Origin: a virus | Length of the DNA stretch: 64,000 nucleotides | Strand: one strand, 5' to 3' | IMG/VR virus record: IMGVR_UViG_3300034175_000017 | Coordinates: 17,357 to 81,356 of that record | In this document: positions 8,534 to 17,500 of the stretch, piece after piece | Position numbering within the stretch: position 1 is the stretch's first letter | Layout of the letters: every line of letters starts with the position of its first letter | The notes under the pieces: generated by a model | What the model saw: only the letters and a program-made list of their open reading frames with translations | What the model was told of the DNA's origin: nothing | The model's database searches: none | Made by a program: the position numbers and the translations under genes

Positions 8534-9445
8534 TTGGCGAGACTTTCACAAAGTGCTGTTGTTATTCGTTTCGTCCTTGGCAAGGGCCTTGTCAAGGCTC
8601 GTCAGCGTTACGACGACACCGCTCGCGCTATCTTCCGTCGCGTTACTCTTGAATATGCCGAGGGTGCTTACGAGGAAATGCGTAAGAACCTACAGGCCAC
8701 TGTCGAGGCCGACGTTCGAGCAGAGCTTGTTCACATGGCCCTCCTGTTCCGTCGTCACATCATCGGAGCCGCAGGCACCAAGACTACGCCATCTGGCGGA
8801 TTAGATACCGTCACGAAAGGGTCCGGTGCTCCACGCCAAACTCTAAGTTCTATGCTTCCTGCGTGGGCACCTCGCAATGCTGAGTATCTTCAGCGCAAGC
8901 GCACTGCCACAGGTGGCGTAGGATGGTTCGACAATCGCGGCTGGAAAGAGTCGCAGTATGACGCCCGATACTCTAGCCGTGTTAGCCGCAAGCCGGGTAG
9001 GGCAGCTATGCACGGTTTGCTGTTTCGTGAAATGCGGCAGGATACTTGGGAGACTATGTTCGGTCCCATCAGCGTTCGCTTCTATCGTCAGCGCAAGCTG
9101 GAATCCACAGATGGCGTTGCCAACTTGGGTGTCGCCAAGAAGAAGAATATGCAGGTGCAGATCGGCAGCATCCAAGTGCGGGCGCTTGGCCGCATCACGC
9201 CTGCAATGCTCCCCGGCTTCACGTCAGGAGACGTGCGAGCAAGTGTCGCAGGCAATCCAGAGTTGATAAAGCTGGTGTATGGTTATGACCCACAACTTGC
9301 TCTGCGCTTGGGTCAAATGAACAACGGTGTGTATCGTCCTACCCTTGAGCCGTTCCTTGGCTTCTTCCTCACCCGCTCGCTGCCGTATGCAGTGAACGAG
9401 CGGCTGAGGAAGGGTGTTCTCAAGACTGCATTTAGATCGTCATAG
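8534..9445 (+). CDS. Minor virion protein, head-tail or tail (unrecognised)
   Basis: 303 residues, Arg-rich and basic. Start TTG 8534 is supported by GGAGAAG about 6 bases upstream. The N-terminus is helical, with later beta segments (FGPISVRFYRQRK). The position between connector and tail genes suggests a head-tail joining or minor tail protein (lambda Z-like place). Its 3' end overlaps the leftward chaperone frame by 14 bases. Confidence 0.55.
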   Translation: MARLSQSAVVIRFVLGKGLVKARQRYDDTARAIFRRVTLEYAEGAYEEMRKNLQATVEADVRAELVHMALLFRRHIIGAAGTKTTPSGGLDTVTKGSGAPRQTLSSMLPAWAPRNAEYLQRKRTATGGVGWFDNRGWKESQYDARYSSRVSRKPGRAAMHGLLFREMRQDTWETMFGPISVRFYRQRKLESTDGVANLGVAKKKNMQVQIGSIQVRALGRITPAMLPGFTSGDVRASVAGNPELIKLVYGYDPQLALRLGQMNNGVYRPTLEPFLGFFLTRSLPYAVNERLRKGVLKTAFRSS

Positions 9446-9836
9446 CGCGATTGATCGCGGCTACAGCAGCATGGACATCAGCATGACCAGCCGCAAGGTT
9501 CTTCACGCCCTCATCACCCACCTTCGGTGGAGTAGGCTGACTACCCTTACCACCGCCAAGTGCAGCGTTAAGAAGAAGAGCCATAGAGTTGTGACGTGCA
9601 AGGGACTGCGAAGTAGTGAACCCTAGCTTCAACTGAAGCTTAGCTTGGATTTCACGCCGAGCTAGGCTCCAGTATATTCCATCAAGATCGGATTCTACGC
9701 AGTCGAATCCCCAACAGACGGCATCTCCGAAGTCGAGGGACTCGAACCATTCGGTAATGGCACTGATGGGGCTGGCATCATTGCTTGAAACTGGACGCTG
9801 AGGTTTGCCAGACCCGTGGTCCGCTTGGCGAAAAAA
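9432..9836 (-). CDS. Tail assembly chaperone, frameshift extension (T part)
   Basis: This frame lies one base back (-1) from the G-like gene at 9695-10168 and begins usefully at the slippery heptamer 9830-9836. After the shift it adds about 132 residues to the first 113 of G, giving a 245-residue fusion analogous to lambda gpGT. It is Ala/Gly/Lys-rich at the C-terminus. A separate start for this frame is not needed. Such fusions bind the tape measure during tail assembly. Confidence 0.7.
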   Translation of the reverse strand, partial: FFRQADHGSGKPQRPVSSNDASPISAITEWFESLDFGDAVCWGFDCVESDLDGIYWSLARREIQAKLQLKLGFTTSQSLARHNSMALLLNAALGGGKGSQPTPPKVGDEGVKNLAAGHADVHAAVAAINRAMTI

Positions 9837-10168
9837 TACAGGGCATGCTCCGCTGCCCACATAAGCATCCGCTCAATTACTTCACCATCAAGATCAACTT
9901 GATCCGGCTTGATGAGGTCGGCCTCAGGGTCCGTGATGATTTGGTTCTTGTCGGTGAGGCAGCGGCGGATGACGTAATCCTGTGTGAAGGGATCGTTCAT
10001 GAGCAAAGCCATTGCCGTCTGAGGATCAGGCAGCATCCGACGAATGTCCATCTCAAGACCGTAGGTCATCTTGAGGGGAGCTTTGCCGGTCTCTGGAGGG
10101 AAGGTGAAGAACAACTCAGGACGGGGCATATCCTTGAGTGCTTGAAGAGTTGCGGCCTGATCGTCCAT
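9695..10168 (-). CDS. Tail assembly chaperone (G-like)
   Basis: 157 residues, helical, acidic, with a Pro/Ser-rich C-terminal tail, leftward. It overlaps a second frame through a perfect -1 slippery site, the hallmark of the G/GT tail chaperone pair. In most siphophages this pair sits between the major tail protein and the tape measure on the same strand; here it lies upstream of the major tail gene on the opposite strand. Its ATG overlaps the stop of the ribbon-helix-helix gene (TAATG). Confidence 0.7.
   Translation of the reverse strand: MDDQAATLQALKDMPRPELFFTFPPETGKAPLKMTYGLEMDIRRMLPDPQTAMALLMNDPFTQDYVIRRCLTDKNQIITDPEADLIKPDQVDLDGEVIERMLMWAAEHALYFFAKRTTGLANLSVQFQAMMPAPSVPLPNGSSPSTSEMPSVGDSTA
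9830..9836 (-). other. Programmed -1 frameshift site TTTTTTC
   Basis: On the minus strand the G-like frame reads TAT TTT TTC, giving the canonical X XXY YYZ heptamer T TTT TTC. Slipping back one base reads TTT TTT CGC and enters the long overlapping open frame, which stays open for about 132 codons. Confidence 0.75.
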
Positions 10169-10368
10169 TATTCTTTCTCCGATACGACCATTCGCTTGAC
10201 GAACTTGGCAATGGCCTCGTTCAGCGAAATGTTCTGCTTCATGCCGAGTGTGAGAAGCTCATTGACCTTTGCGTTCAAGTTGGTATTGTCGGCGCGTGCA
10301 AGGTCACTCATCTCGCTGTATCTCGCAAGCGGCACCCTGATTGTGAAACTACGGTGTGATTCAGCCAT
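10168..10368 (-). CDS. Ribbon-helix-helix (Arc/MetJ-type) DNA-binding protein
   Basis: 66 residues. HRSFTIRVPLARYSEMSDLA gives the short beta-strand with alternating polar residues followed by helix 1, and NTNLNAKVNELLTLGMKQ fits helix 2 of the fold. Such dimers bind operators through the paired strands. It is translationally coupled to the tail chaperone gene, so it may control that unit or the divergent major tail gene. The palindromic element at 10407-10415 lies just upstream and is a candidate site. Confidence 0.7.
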   Translation of the reverse strand: MAESHRSFTIRVPLARYSEMSDLARADNTNLNAKVNELLTLGMKQNISLNEAIAKFVKRMVVSEKE

Positions 10369-10406
10369 TATATCTTCCAGCGGTTATCTGTGGTTGTCTT
10401 CGTCTC

Positions 10407-10415
10407 TATTGAGTA
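10407..10415. promoter_or_regulatory. Near-match to TACTNAGTA element in divergent gap
   Basis: TATTGAGTA differs by one base from the palindrome TACTNAGTA. It lies in the only spacer between the leftward ribbon-helix-helix gene and the rightward major tail gene, so it could act on either. Confidence 0.35.
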
Positions 10416-10477
10416 AAACTCGAAAGAAGGCAAGGGACAATTACCAAACACCCGCGAGTTTCAAATAGGAGCCACAC

Positions 10478-11326
10478 ATGGCCGACGTTCAGAAGTCTGC
10501 ATTTTCTCTCTCCTCGGCCACGATCATGCTTGGCCGTGCATTTCAAGACGATGTTTTTGGTTTGAAGCCTGCCACCGATTCTGTCGGTATGGTCTCGGAA
10601 GTCAGCATCGGCATCGACAGTTCTATTACGGAACTGTTGAACGGCGTGCAGCAAGTTGCTGTTGACGCCAAGCGCACAGGCGTTTCGGCGTCGATCACTG
10701 GCAACGTGTTCGAGTTTACTGCTCAGAACTTTATGCGTTCGCAGGCAATGTCGGGCACGGCCACTCAGGTCAAGCGCGGCGTTCTGTCTGCTGACGTTGC
10801 TGGCGGTGCGGTTTCACTCTCGGTTACGTCTGACCCAATTCCGGGTGAAGCTGCCTCGGCCATCACGGCGATCAGCGACATTCCATCGGGTTCGACTATC
10901 CTGATCCAGCGCACTGGTGGTGAGACCGACTATGTGTTCCCGACCAAGACTTCGGCTGCTGCCACCGGCACTGGTCCGTATGTTCTGCCGATTGCTGCTC
11001 CGTATGCAATCCCTACCGGCACCACCTTCAAGGCCGGTGATCGCGTGTGGGTTGTTTCGCCTGTTGGTGTTGGCGATATGGATGCGGACGCACTCTTCTG
11101 TGCGAAGATTGTCGGCACCCTGTCGGGCTACGACCGTCCTGTGATGTATATCGCACCGAAGGTTCGCATGGTTCGCGGTTTCCAAGTCTCGTTCAACGAG
11201 ACGGCATACAGTTCTATGCCTTGGGAAATGCGTCCTCTGAACCTGTCGGCTGGTGAAGTGTCCTCGTCTGCCCGTCTTGGCGACATCGGCACCCGCCGCA
11301 CCGGACTGCTCTACGTCGGCGGTTAA
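10478..11326 (+). CDS. Major tail (tube) protein
   Basis: 282 residues, rich in Ser, Thr, Ala, Gly and Val with beta-strand periodicity. A strong ribosome site (AGGAG) precedes ATG 10478 and a strong terminator follows, as expected of an abundant structural product. A Gly/Ser/Thr-rich loop region at residues 95-160 resembles an inserted domain. The C-terminal ~80 residues contain VRMVRGFQVSFNETAYSSMPW, a tube-like hairpin region. Identification is from order, composition and expression signals. Confidence 0.7.
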   Translation: MADVQKSAFSLSSATIMLGRAFQDDVFGLKPATDSVGMVSEVSIGIDSSITELLNGVQQVAVDAKRTGVSASITGNVFEFTAQNFMRSQAMSGTATQVKRGVLSADVAGGAVSLSVTSDPIPGEAASAITAISDIPSGSTILIQRTGGETDYVFPTKTSAAATGTGPYVLPIAAPYAIPTGTTFKAGDRVWVVSPVGVGDMDADALFCAKIVGTLSGYDRPVMYIAPKVRMVRGFQVSFNETAYSSMPWEMRPLNLSAGEVSSSARLGDIGTRRTGLLYVGG

Positions 11327-11350
11327 TCTGTTACCCATTGACTGAACTTG

Positions 11351-11385
11351 AGGGGCGTTGCATTAGTGCAGCGCCCCTTTTGTTT
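11351..11385 (+). terminator. Rho-independent terminator after major tail gene
   Basis: A 12-bp stem (11351-11362 with 11367-11378, one G-T pair), loop TTAG, then TTTGTTT. Strong and correctly oriented. Confidence 0.92.
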
Positions 11386-11394
11386 GGACCGTAG

Positions 11395-11889
11395 ATGCAC
11401 ACCATTCCTGTTGAACACGTCAAGGACTCGCATCAGCTAATCGCTGAGGGGCGAGTAGACTTGTTCACCCTCACTCCTTCTGGCGGATCGGGCAACGTCA
11501 ACTTCAAAGCCGACAACGATGTAACCTATCGCGGCATCGTTTACACTGGCCTGCCAATGACCTTGAGTGGTGAGAAGCGCACGGCAGAGACCGGCCTCAA
11601 TATGCCCAAGCTCACTATCGGTCAGACCGACATTGACTTGTCGCTGTTCAAGCCAATGATCTATGACGGCTACCTCGACAACGCTGTGATCGTAAAATCC
11701 ACGGTGCTGACCAACAACCTCATCAACAACGCGAACATCCGTGAGCTTCGCACCTACCGCGTCAAGCGCGTTGAGCAGTATTCCCGCACGCAGATCATCA
11801 TGCAGCTTGCCACGCTGTCGGACAGCCTCGGCTTCATGATGCCCTATCGACAGTATCTCCCACCCGCATTCCCCACGGTGAAGCTGTGA
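11395..11889 (+). CDS. Minor tail protein, lambda L-like
   Basis: 164 residues. The pattern of a beta-rich protein with VTYRGIVYTGLPMTLSG near the middle, followed directly by NlpC/P60, JAMM and I-like genes, matches the L-K-I block of lambda-type tails. Start ATG 11395 lies only 9 bases after the terminator. Lambda L carries an iron-sulfur cluster at conserved Cys; no Cys is visible here, so that property is not expected. Confidence 0.6.
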   Translation: MHTIPVEHVKDSHQLIAEGRVDLFTLTPSGGSGNVNFKADNDVTYRGIVYTGLPMTLSGEKRTAETGLNMPKLTIGQTDIDLSLFKPMIYDGYLDNAVIVKSTVLTNNLINNANIRELRTYRVKRVEQYSRTQIIMQLATLSDSLGFMMPYRQYLPPAFPTVKL

Positions 11890-12368
11890 CCCTAGAAGAC
11901 CTCAAGTATGAGCACCTCCAAGCCATTCCTTTCACTGAGATTGGTGATCGCGATTGCTACGAATTGTGCCGTGACTTCTTCCGCGAGAACTTCAAGATCG
12001 AGCTAACGCCCTATGTGCGTCCGCACGATTGGGAGTCCGACAGCCTCGACCTGATCCGCATGTTCCACGACAACGAGGGCTTCGACAGCATCACCGATTG
12101 GCGTCCCAAGGACCTTCGCCCCGGCGACGTGCTGGCAATGTCTATCAACGAAAGCAACCCGAACCACCTTGCAATCTATGTGGGGGATGACAAAATCCTT
12201 CATCACCTGTATGGGCGCATGTCGCGCATTGAACCGCTGCACGGCTTCTGGCGTAACCACACGTCATTTATCCTTCGACACAAGGACGTTCCTGATCTAA
12301 GGCCCGTCTATCCCGATGTAGATTATATGGAATTGCTCCGTGCTAGAAACACTCCTCCAGCCGAATGA
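11886..12368 (+). CDS. NlpC/P60 peptidoglycan hydrolase (half of a split K)
   Basis: 160 residues, GTG start overlapping the previous stop (GTGA). DRDCYELCRDFF carries the expected catalytic Cys (about residue 24) at the start of a helix, and NHLAIYVGDDKILHH supplies the catalytic His (about 94) and a later polar residue. In lambda the K protein carries JAMM and NlpC/P60 domains together; here they are two overlapping genes in reversed order. The likely role is cutting peptide cross-links near the tail tip during entry. Confidence 0.8.
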   Translation: MTLEDLKYEHLQAIPFTEIGDRDCYELCRDFFRENFKIELTPYVRPHDWESDSLDLIRMFHDNEGFDSITDWRPKDLRPGDVLAMSINESNPNHLAIYVGDDKILHHLYGRMSRIEPLHGFWRNHTSFILRHKDVPDLRPVYPDVDYMELLRARNTPPAE

Positions 12369-12672
12369 TCCTATCGAACGGTGCGGTCTCGTCCTAAAGG
12401 ATGGGTCCTACGTTGAGATAGAAAACATCGCAGATGACCCAGTAATAAGCTACGAGATGAGTCCCATTGAGGTGCTCCCTTACTTGACAGGGGATAGCAT
12501 CATCGGCACATGGCACACTCATCCCTTCTCCCCGCCGCGTCTCAGCGGTGAGGACTATGTTGGGTTCATGGGCTGGCCGCACCTCACTCATCACGTCATT
12601 GGCGTGGAGAATGGTGAGGTCAAGGTGAAGTCCTACTACATCAAGAATGGAGCTATTCTCGAATGCGATTAA
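12340..12672 (+). CDS. JAMM (JAB/MPN) metallopeptidase (half of a split K)
   Basis: 110 residues, GTG start inside the preceding gene. WHTHPFSPPRLSGED gives the full JAMM zinc motif HxH-x7-S-x2-D (His 59, His 61, Ser 69, Asp 72). It pairs with the NlpC/P60 gene upstream to make up the two activities of lambda K. Its 3' end overlaps the next start by 10 bases. Confidence 0.82.
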   Translation: MLETLLQPNDPIERCGLVLKDGSYVEIENIADDPVISYEMSPIEVLPYLTGDSIIGTWHTHPFSPPRLSGEDYVGFMGWPHLTHHVIGVENGEVKVKSYYIKNGAILECD

Positions 12673-13211
12673 TCTTCCACGGCATTCTCAGGGACCTATT
12701 CGGTCCAGAGGCACGGATGGAAGCATCGTCTATCAAAGAGGCGGTGGAAGGATTCTCACGTCAGGTAGATTGGCCCAAGGACCTTCGGGTTGATATTGTC
12801 GGCTACCGTGACGAACATAAGCTTCTCACCGAACGTCCAGATGAAATCAACATCATGCCCTCGCTGCATGGCGGCGGCGGCAAGTTCGGTCAGATTATCA
12901 TGGGTGCCGTAGTCGTGGCTATCGGTGCTGTTGTCTTCTTCACTCTCAGCCCCACAGTCGGCATTTCGCTGATGATTTCGGGCGGCATGATGATGGCACA
13001 AGGCGTGGTGGGCTTGTTCTTCAAGTCCCCTAAGATGGATAAGTCCGTCGATCCCGAAGACTCAAAATATCTCGGCATCAACCGAAATACTACGGCGGCA
13101 CGAACGCCGATCACAATGGCGTGGGGTCGTGTCAATCTTTACCCCCACTGGCTAAGCTTGCAGTCCGACAGCAATCAACTGTCGCATGGAGCTTTCCCTG
13201 TTACTCCTTAA
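12663..13211 (+). CDS. Tail assembly protein, lambda I-like
   Basis: 182 residues. The N-terminal ~75 residues form a ubiquitin-like beta-grasp region (MRLIFHGILRDLFG...INIMPSLHGGGG), then a glycine hinge, then a hydrophobic hairpin (about residues 80-120) that could be membrane-active, then a polar tail. This arrangement and its position after the K-like genes match lambda I family proteins. Confidence 0.75.
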   Translation: MRLIFHGILRDLFGPEARMEASSIKEAVEGFSRQVDWPKDLRVDIVGYRDEHKLLTERPDEINIMPSLHGGGGKFGQIIMGAVVVAIGAVVFFTLSPTVGISLMISGGMMMAQGVVGLFFKSPKMDKSVDPEDSKYLGINRNTTAARTPITMAWGRVNLYPHWLSLQSDSNQLSHGAFPVTP

Positions 13212-13223
13212 AGGATCATATAT

Positions 13224-14501
13224 ATGCGAAGCGGAACTACAGACAGTCTTGAGGAACTGAAGGCATGGGCAACACCCGCTCAAAGCCGCATCATCGACGC
13301 TATCCAAAGCGCGAACGGAAACAGGCGGGAAGCAGCGCGGGCGTTGGGTCTCCATCACAGCGTCGTCCAGCGGGCTATCAAACGCGTGAAGAAGAACGCA
13401 GCAGCGCACGGCTTCTCACCGGAGCATGGCTTGGAGCGGGTGATCCCGGCACCGTTCGTAGCGCGTGGCCACTCGACAATGGACAAGGTGGACCCGGAGA
13501 CGGGCGAGCGTCGAATGATGTTGCAGTGGACGAAGACTCGTCTGGACGACACACAGTGGGTTGAGAAGGTCGAGCAGGGCATCGCTGCCTTTGTCGAAGG
13601 CATCGAACACAACATCGTCATCCCTGACGCGCCACTTGACGCCGACGATGACATCATTCCTTGGATTCAGATCGGTGACGCTCACTTGGGTATGCTCGCT
13701 CATGAAGCCGAGACCGGCGCGAACTTCGACCTCAAGATCGCAGAGCGTGAACTGCTCACCGCCATTGCGATGCTGATTGCTGAAATGAAGCCTGTAAAGC
13801 GCATGGTCATCAACGACCTTGGCGACTTCACCCACTACGAGAACATGAAGGGCGAGACGGAGCACAGCGGTAACAAGCTGGACTACGATGGCCGCTTCCC
13901 CAAGATGATCGACGTTTACTCCCGCGTTATGCGGACCATCGTGGACCTTGCGCTCACGAAGGCCGAGACAGTGGACATCATCATCAATCAGGGCAATCAC
14001 TCCCGCACGAATGACATTTGGATGGCTGTCCTTCTGCGCGAGGTCTATGGTGCTTCTGGCCGCGTCAACGTGCTCAACAACCATTCGCCCTTCATCGGCT
14101 ACCGAATGGGCAACACGTTCGTAATGACCCACCACAGCGACAAGACTCGCCCCAACAAGCTGGCACAGGTGATGACCAGTGACTTCCGTCGTGACTTCGG
14201 TGAGACCGAGTTTCACTACATCGACATTGGTCACATCCACCACCACATGCGCTCTGTCGAGCATCCCGAAGTTATCATTGAGAGCTTCGGCATCCTAGCG
14301 TCCAAGGACGCCTACGCACACGACAACGGCTATCGCTCACGTCAGTCGATCACGGTCATCAATCGCAGCCGCAAGTATGGTGAGATTGGTCGTCGCCTTC
14401 TGCCGATCCAGCAGGTTCGTGATCGTATTCGTGCGATTGCAGAAGCCAGCGGCAAGGCAGTTCCTTACATGCCACAGCCGATTAAGTCCTTCACCGTATA
14501 G
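13224..14501 (+). CDS. Metallophosphoesterase with N-terminal helix-turn-helix
   Basis: 425 residues. Residues ~30-55 (NRREAARALGLHHSVVQRAI) form a Fis/homeodomain-like HTH. From ~150 on come calcineurin-like metal motifs: GDAHLGM, NDLGDF, NQGNHSR, THHSDKT and DIGHIHHHM. Proteins with this layout occur in many tailed phages and are usually annotated as DNA repair exonuclease or phosphoesterase. The unusual point is location: it lies between the I-like gene and the tape measure, in the late tail operon, so it may act on DNA at packaging or ejection. Confidence 0.8.
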   Translation: MRSGTTDSLEELKAWATPAQSRIIDAIQSANGNRREAARALGLHHSVVQRAIKRVKKNAAAHGFSPEHGLERVIPAPFVARGHSTMDKVDPETGERRMMLQWTKTRLDDTQWVEKVEQGIAAFVEGIEHNIVIPDAPLDADDDIIPWIQIGDAHLGMLAHEAETGANFDLKIAERELLTAIAMLIAEMKPVKRMVINDLGDFTHYENMKGETEHSGNKLDYDGRFPKMIDVYSRVMRTIVDLALTKAETVDIIINQGNHSRTNDIWMAVLLREVYGASGRVNVLNNHSPFIGYRMGNTFVMTHHSDKTRPNKLAQVMTSDFRRDFGETEFHYIDIGHIHHHMRSVEHPEVIIESFGILASKDAYAHDNGYRSRQSITVINRSRKYGEIGRRLLPIQQVRDRIRAIAEASGKAVPYMPQPIKSFTV

Positions 14502-14555
14502 CGGTTGCCCACTGACCCCTTGATTTCGCCATGCTTTATCTGAAAAGGATAGGGC

Positions 14556-17500
14556 ATGGCGAAACCATATGAACAAGATGTCGTTTTAGACGCTGACGGC
14601 AAGCCGCTCTTTTCGGCTATGGATATTTTTCAACGTCGCGTTGATGCTATCCAGAAGACAATCACCAACATTCAGAAGGACAGCTACAAGACCGTAGCTG
14701 ACCTCAACAAGACCCTCGACGCCAACGTCAAGTCATTGCGCGATGCGATGAATGGTCTGCGTGCAGTCAGCACGCCCAAGGCTACCCGAGACCGAGACTA
14801 TACTGCTGCCCTCAAGGCCGAAGCCAATGCGGTCAAGGACACTGATCGTGTTGTTAAGGGTGCCCTTCGGGAGCAGGCCGAGCTTCGCAAGAAGGGCTAT
14901 GACGAAGCCCGCGCCTTTACGCTAAAGGAAGCCAAGGATCGTCAAGCGGCCAGCCGTGAGACTACTCAGCGTATTGCTGCTGACGAGCGTGAGGGTGCCC
15001 GCATCGTTGCAGAAAATAATCGTCGCCGGGTGCAGCAGGAGATTGAAACTCAGAAGCTCATCCGTGCTTCGCGTATCAGCGCAGCGCGTGACGAAGCTGT
15101 TGCAAACGCCAAGAGCATTCAGGATTCCAATGCTCTGACGCGTGCGCGTGTTGACAACATGAACAAGATGCAGATATTTCGTCAGGCGCAGAAGACCGAG
15201 ACGAACCCCGAGCAGCTTCGCGCACTGGCACAGCTTATTGCGATGGAGAAGGCGCGTGGCCAAGCTCTTGAGCAGAACATGCGGACCTTTGAAGCGGCTA
15301 ATCGTCGCATGTCCGGTCTCGACAACAAGACACAGAAGGCCCTTGCGCCTGCTGCCGCGCAGCGTGACGTGCAGATTTACGGTATATCCAACGCACGCAG
15401 CCGTGCTGTTGACGCGCAGACCCTAGCCACGCAGAACTTGCTGAACGCCGCTTCCGAGCGTGAGCGTGTTACTGCCCTGCAAAGTCTCGACCTTGCGCGT
15501 GCCAAGCTCGCTGCCATTGAGCGTATGGTCGCCAAGGAGAACCAACTGGCTGCTGCCGCCGAGCGCGTGAAGAAGGCCGACGAGCGGGCTGCTGCTGGCG
15601 ATGCAAACCTTAGCGGTCGCAGTCAGAAGATGCTGGCCAATCGCTATGCGACGGATGCCATTGCTTCGCTTGGTCCGCAGCAGGCTTTGAATGCTGCCTT
15701 GGGTCGTCAGCTTATTGCACAGAACGCTCTCAAGGGTGCCGTTGGTCAGCAGCAAGTCGCTGCTCAACGCCTGCTTGGTATTGAGGACGCTCGCGTTGCT
15801 GCTATTGAGCGTCAGATTGCCGCAGCCAGCCGTCGTGCGGCTCAAGATGCACGCGAAGCTGCGCGAGGTGCGCCCGGTCCTGAGAAAGAGAACCCGCTTA
15901 AGCGCATCCTGTCACCCGGCTACGCTGTCTCAGCTATCGCACGCACCGGAGTTTACGGAGCGGCTGCTGGTGCGGCTTACGGCGCGTTCAACGCGGCACA
16001 ATCCGGTCTGTCGAACACCATCGAAATCGAAGACGAGATGGTCAAGCTACAGGCCATTGCCAATGCGACCGATACGCAGATGCAAACGCTGCGTGGGTCG
16101 ATCTTCGCTATCGGTGAAACGTCGCGGTTCGCCACGACTGATCTTATCAAGATTTCACAGACCCTCGCACAGGCTGGTGTCGCCGCTGGTGACATGCAGA
16201 AGGTGCTGGCATCTGTCACCACGCTCGCTACCGCATCAGGTTCCACGCCTGAGGAAGCTGTGCAGCTTGTCACGTCGGCCCTTGGATCGTTCCAGTTGTC
16301 GGCCAGCGAGAGCAGCCGCGTTGCTGACCTGATGACTGAAGCTCTGAACCGCACCAAGTTGACGGTGCAGCAGGTTGGTCAGGCCATCCAGTATGTCGGT
16401 GCCACCGCATACGAGCAGAACATCAGCCTTGAGCAGTTGCTTGCCACTGTTGGTTCCGTCGCACAGGCTGGTATCAAGAGCGGTTCCACCATCGGCACCG
16501 GCTTCCGTCAGTTCCTTGTGGACTTGCAGGACCCAAGCAAGAAGCTCACCGAGCAGCTTACGCTTCTCAAGCTAACCTCGGCTGACATTGACGTGAGCGT
16601 GCGTGGCTTGCCTGCTGTGCTCGACACGCTGCGTAACGCTGGCTTCGGTGCCTCACAGGCTTACGCTGGTCTTGAGACCCGCGCTGCTGCGTTCTACCTG
16701 ACCGCGAAGAACAACGTGGACGTGGCTGACCAGTTGCAGTTGTCGTTCTCGTATTCGACGGCTGCGTTGGTAGCTAACGAGCGTGCGATGAACTCGGTCA
16801 CGGCTCAGTGGCAGCGGTTCAAGAACATCGTCGGCCAGCAGTTTACAGAAGATATGCAGGGCGTCGTCAGTCAGATGGAGAATACTCTCCGTTGGATCAG
16901 CGATAAGCTTGTGCAGTCCGAGAAGTTGTTAGACGAGCGTCAGGGTCGTCGTGACAAGGGTCAGGAGAAGTTCTATGAAATGGACATCACTGGCGGCTAC
17001 AGCAACACCGAAGGTTTGGCTGGTGGTCTCAATAGCCTGATCTCTCTCGTCTCTACGAACGATAGTGTTGCTCAGTGGTTCGTTGATATTCAGAAGAGCA
17101 GCGACGGAGCTAGTGCTGCTTCGGAGCGTCTCGGCACGCAGATCAACGAGACCAGCGGTAAGATTGATGAGCACAAGCAGCGGGTTACTGAACTCGACAA
17201 GGAGCTTATTCGTCTCATCACGCAGAAGGATACTCTGCGGAACAACGACACACGCTCTGCTGCGGAGACTGCTACTCTTACGTCGCGCTTCGTTGGTCTT
17301 GCCAATCAGTTGACCGTAACGGGCAATCGTTACGATGATCTTGTGCAGGCTGCTCGTCGGTATCGGCTTGAGCAGTTGCGCCTTATGGGTGTCGAGCTTC
17401 AGGTCCAGCAGCTACAGCTTGGCCAGCAGTCACGTGAGTCCCGCAGCAACTTGCGGACTAATCTTTATCAGATCAACAACAACGCCGAAGTCATGGCGGC

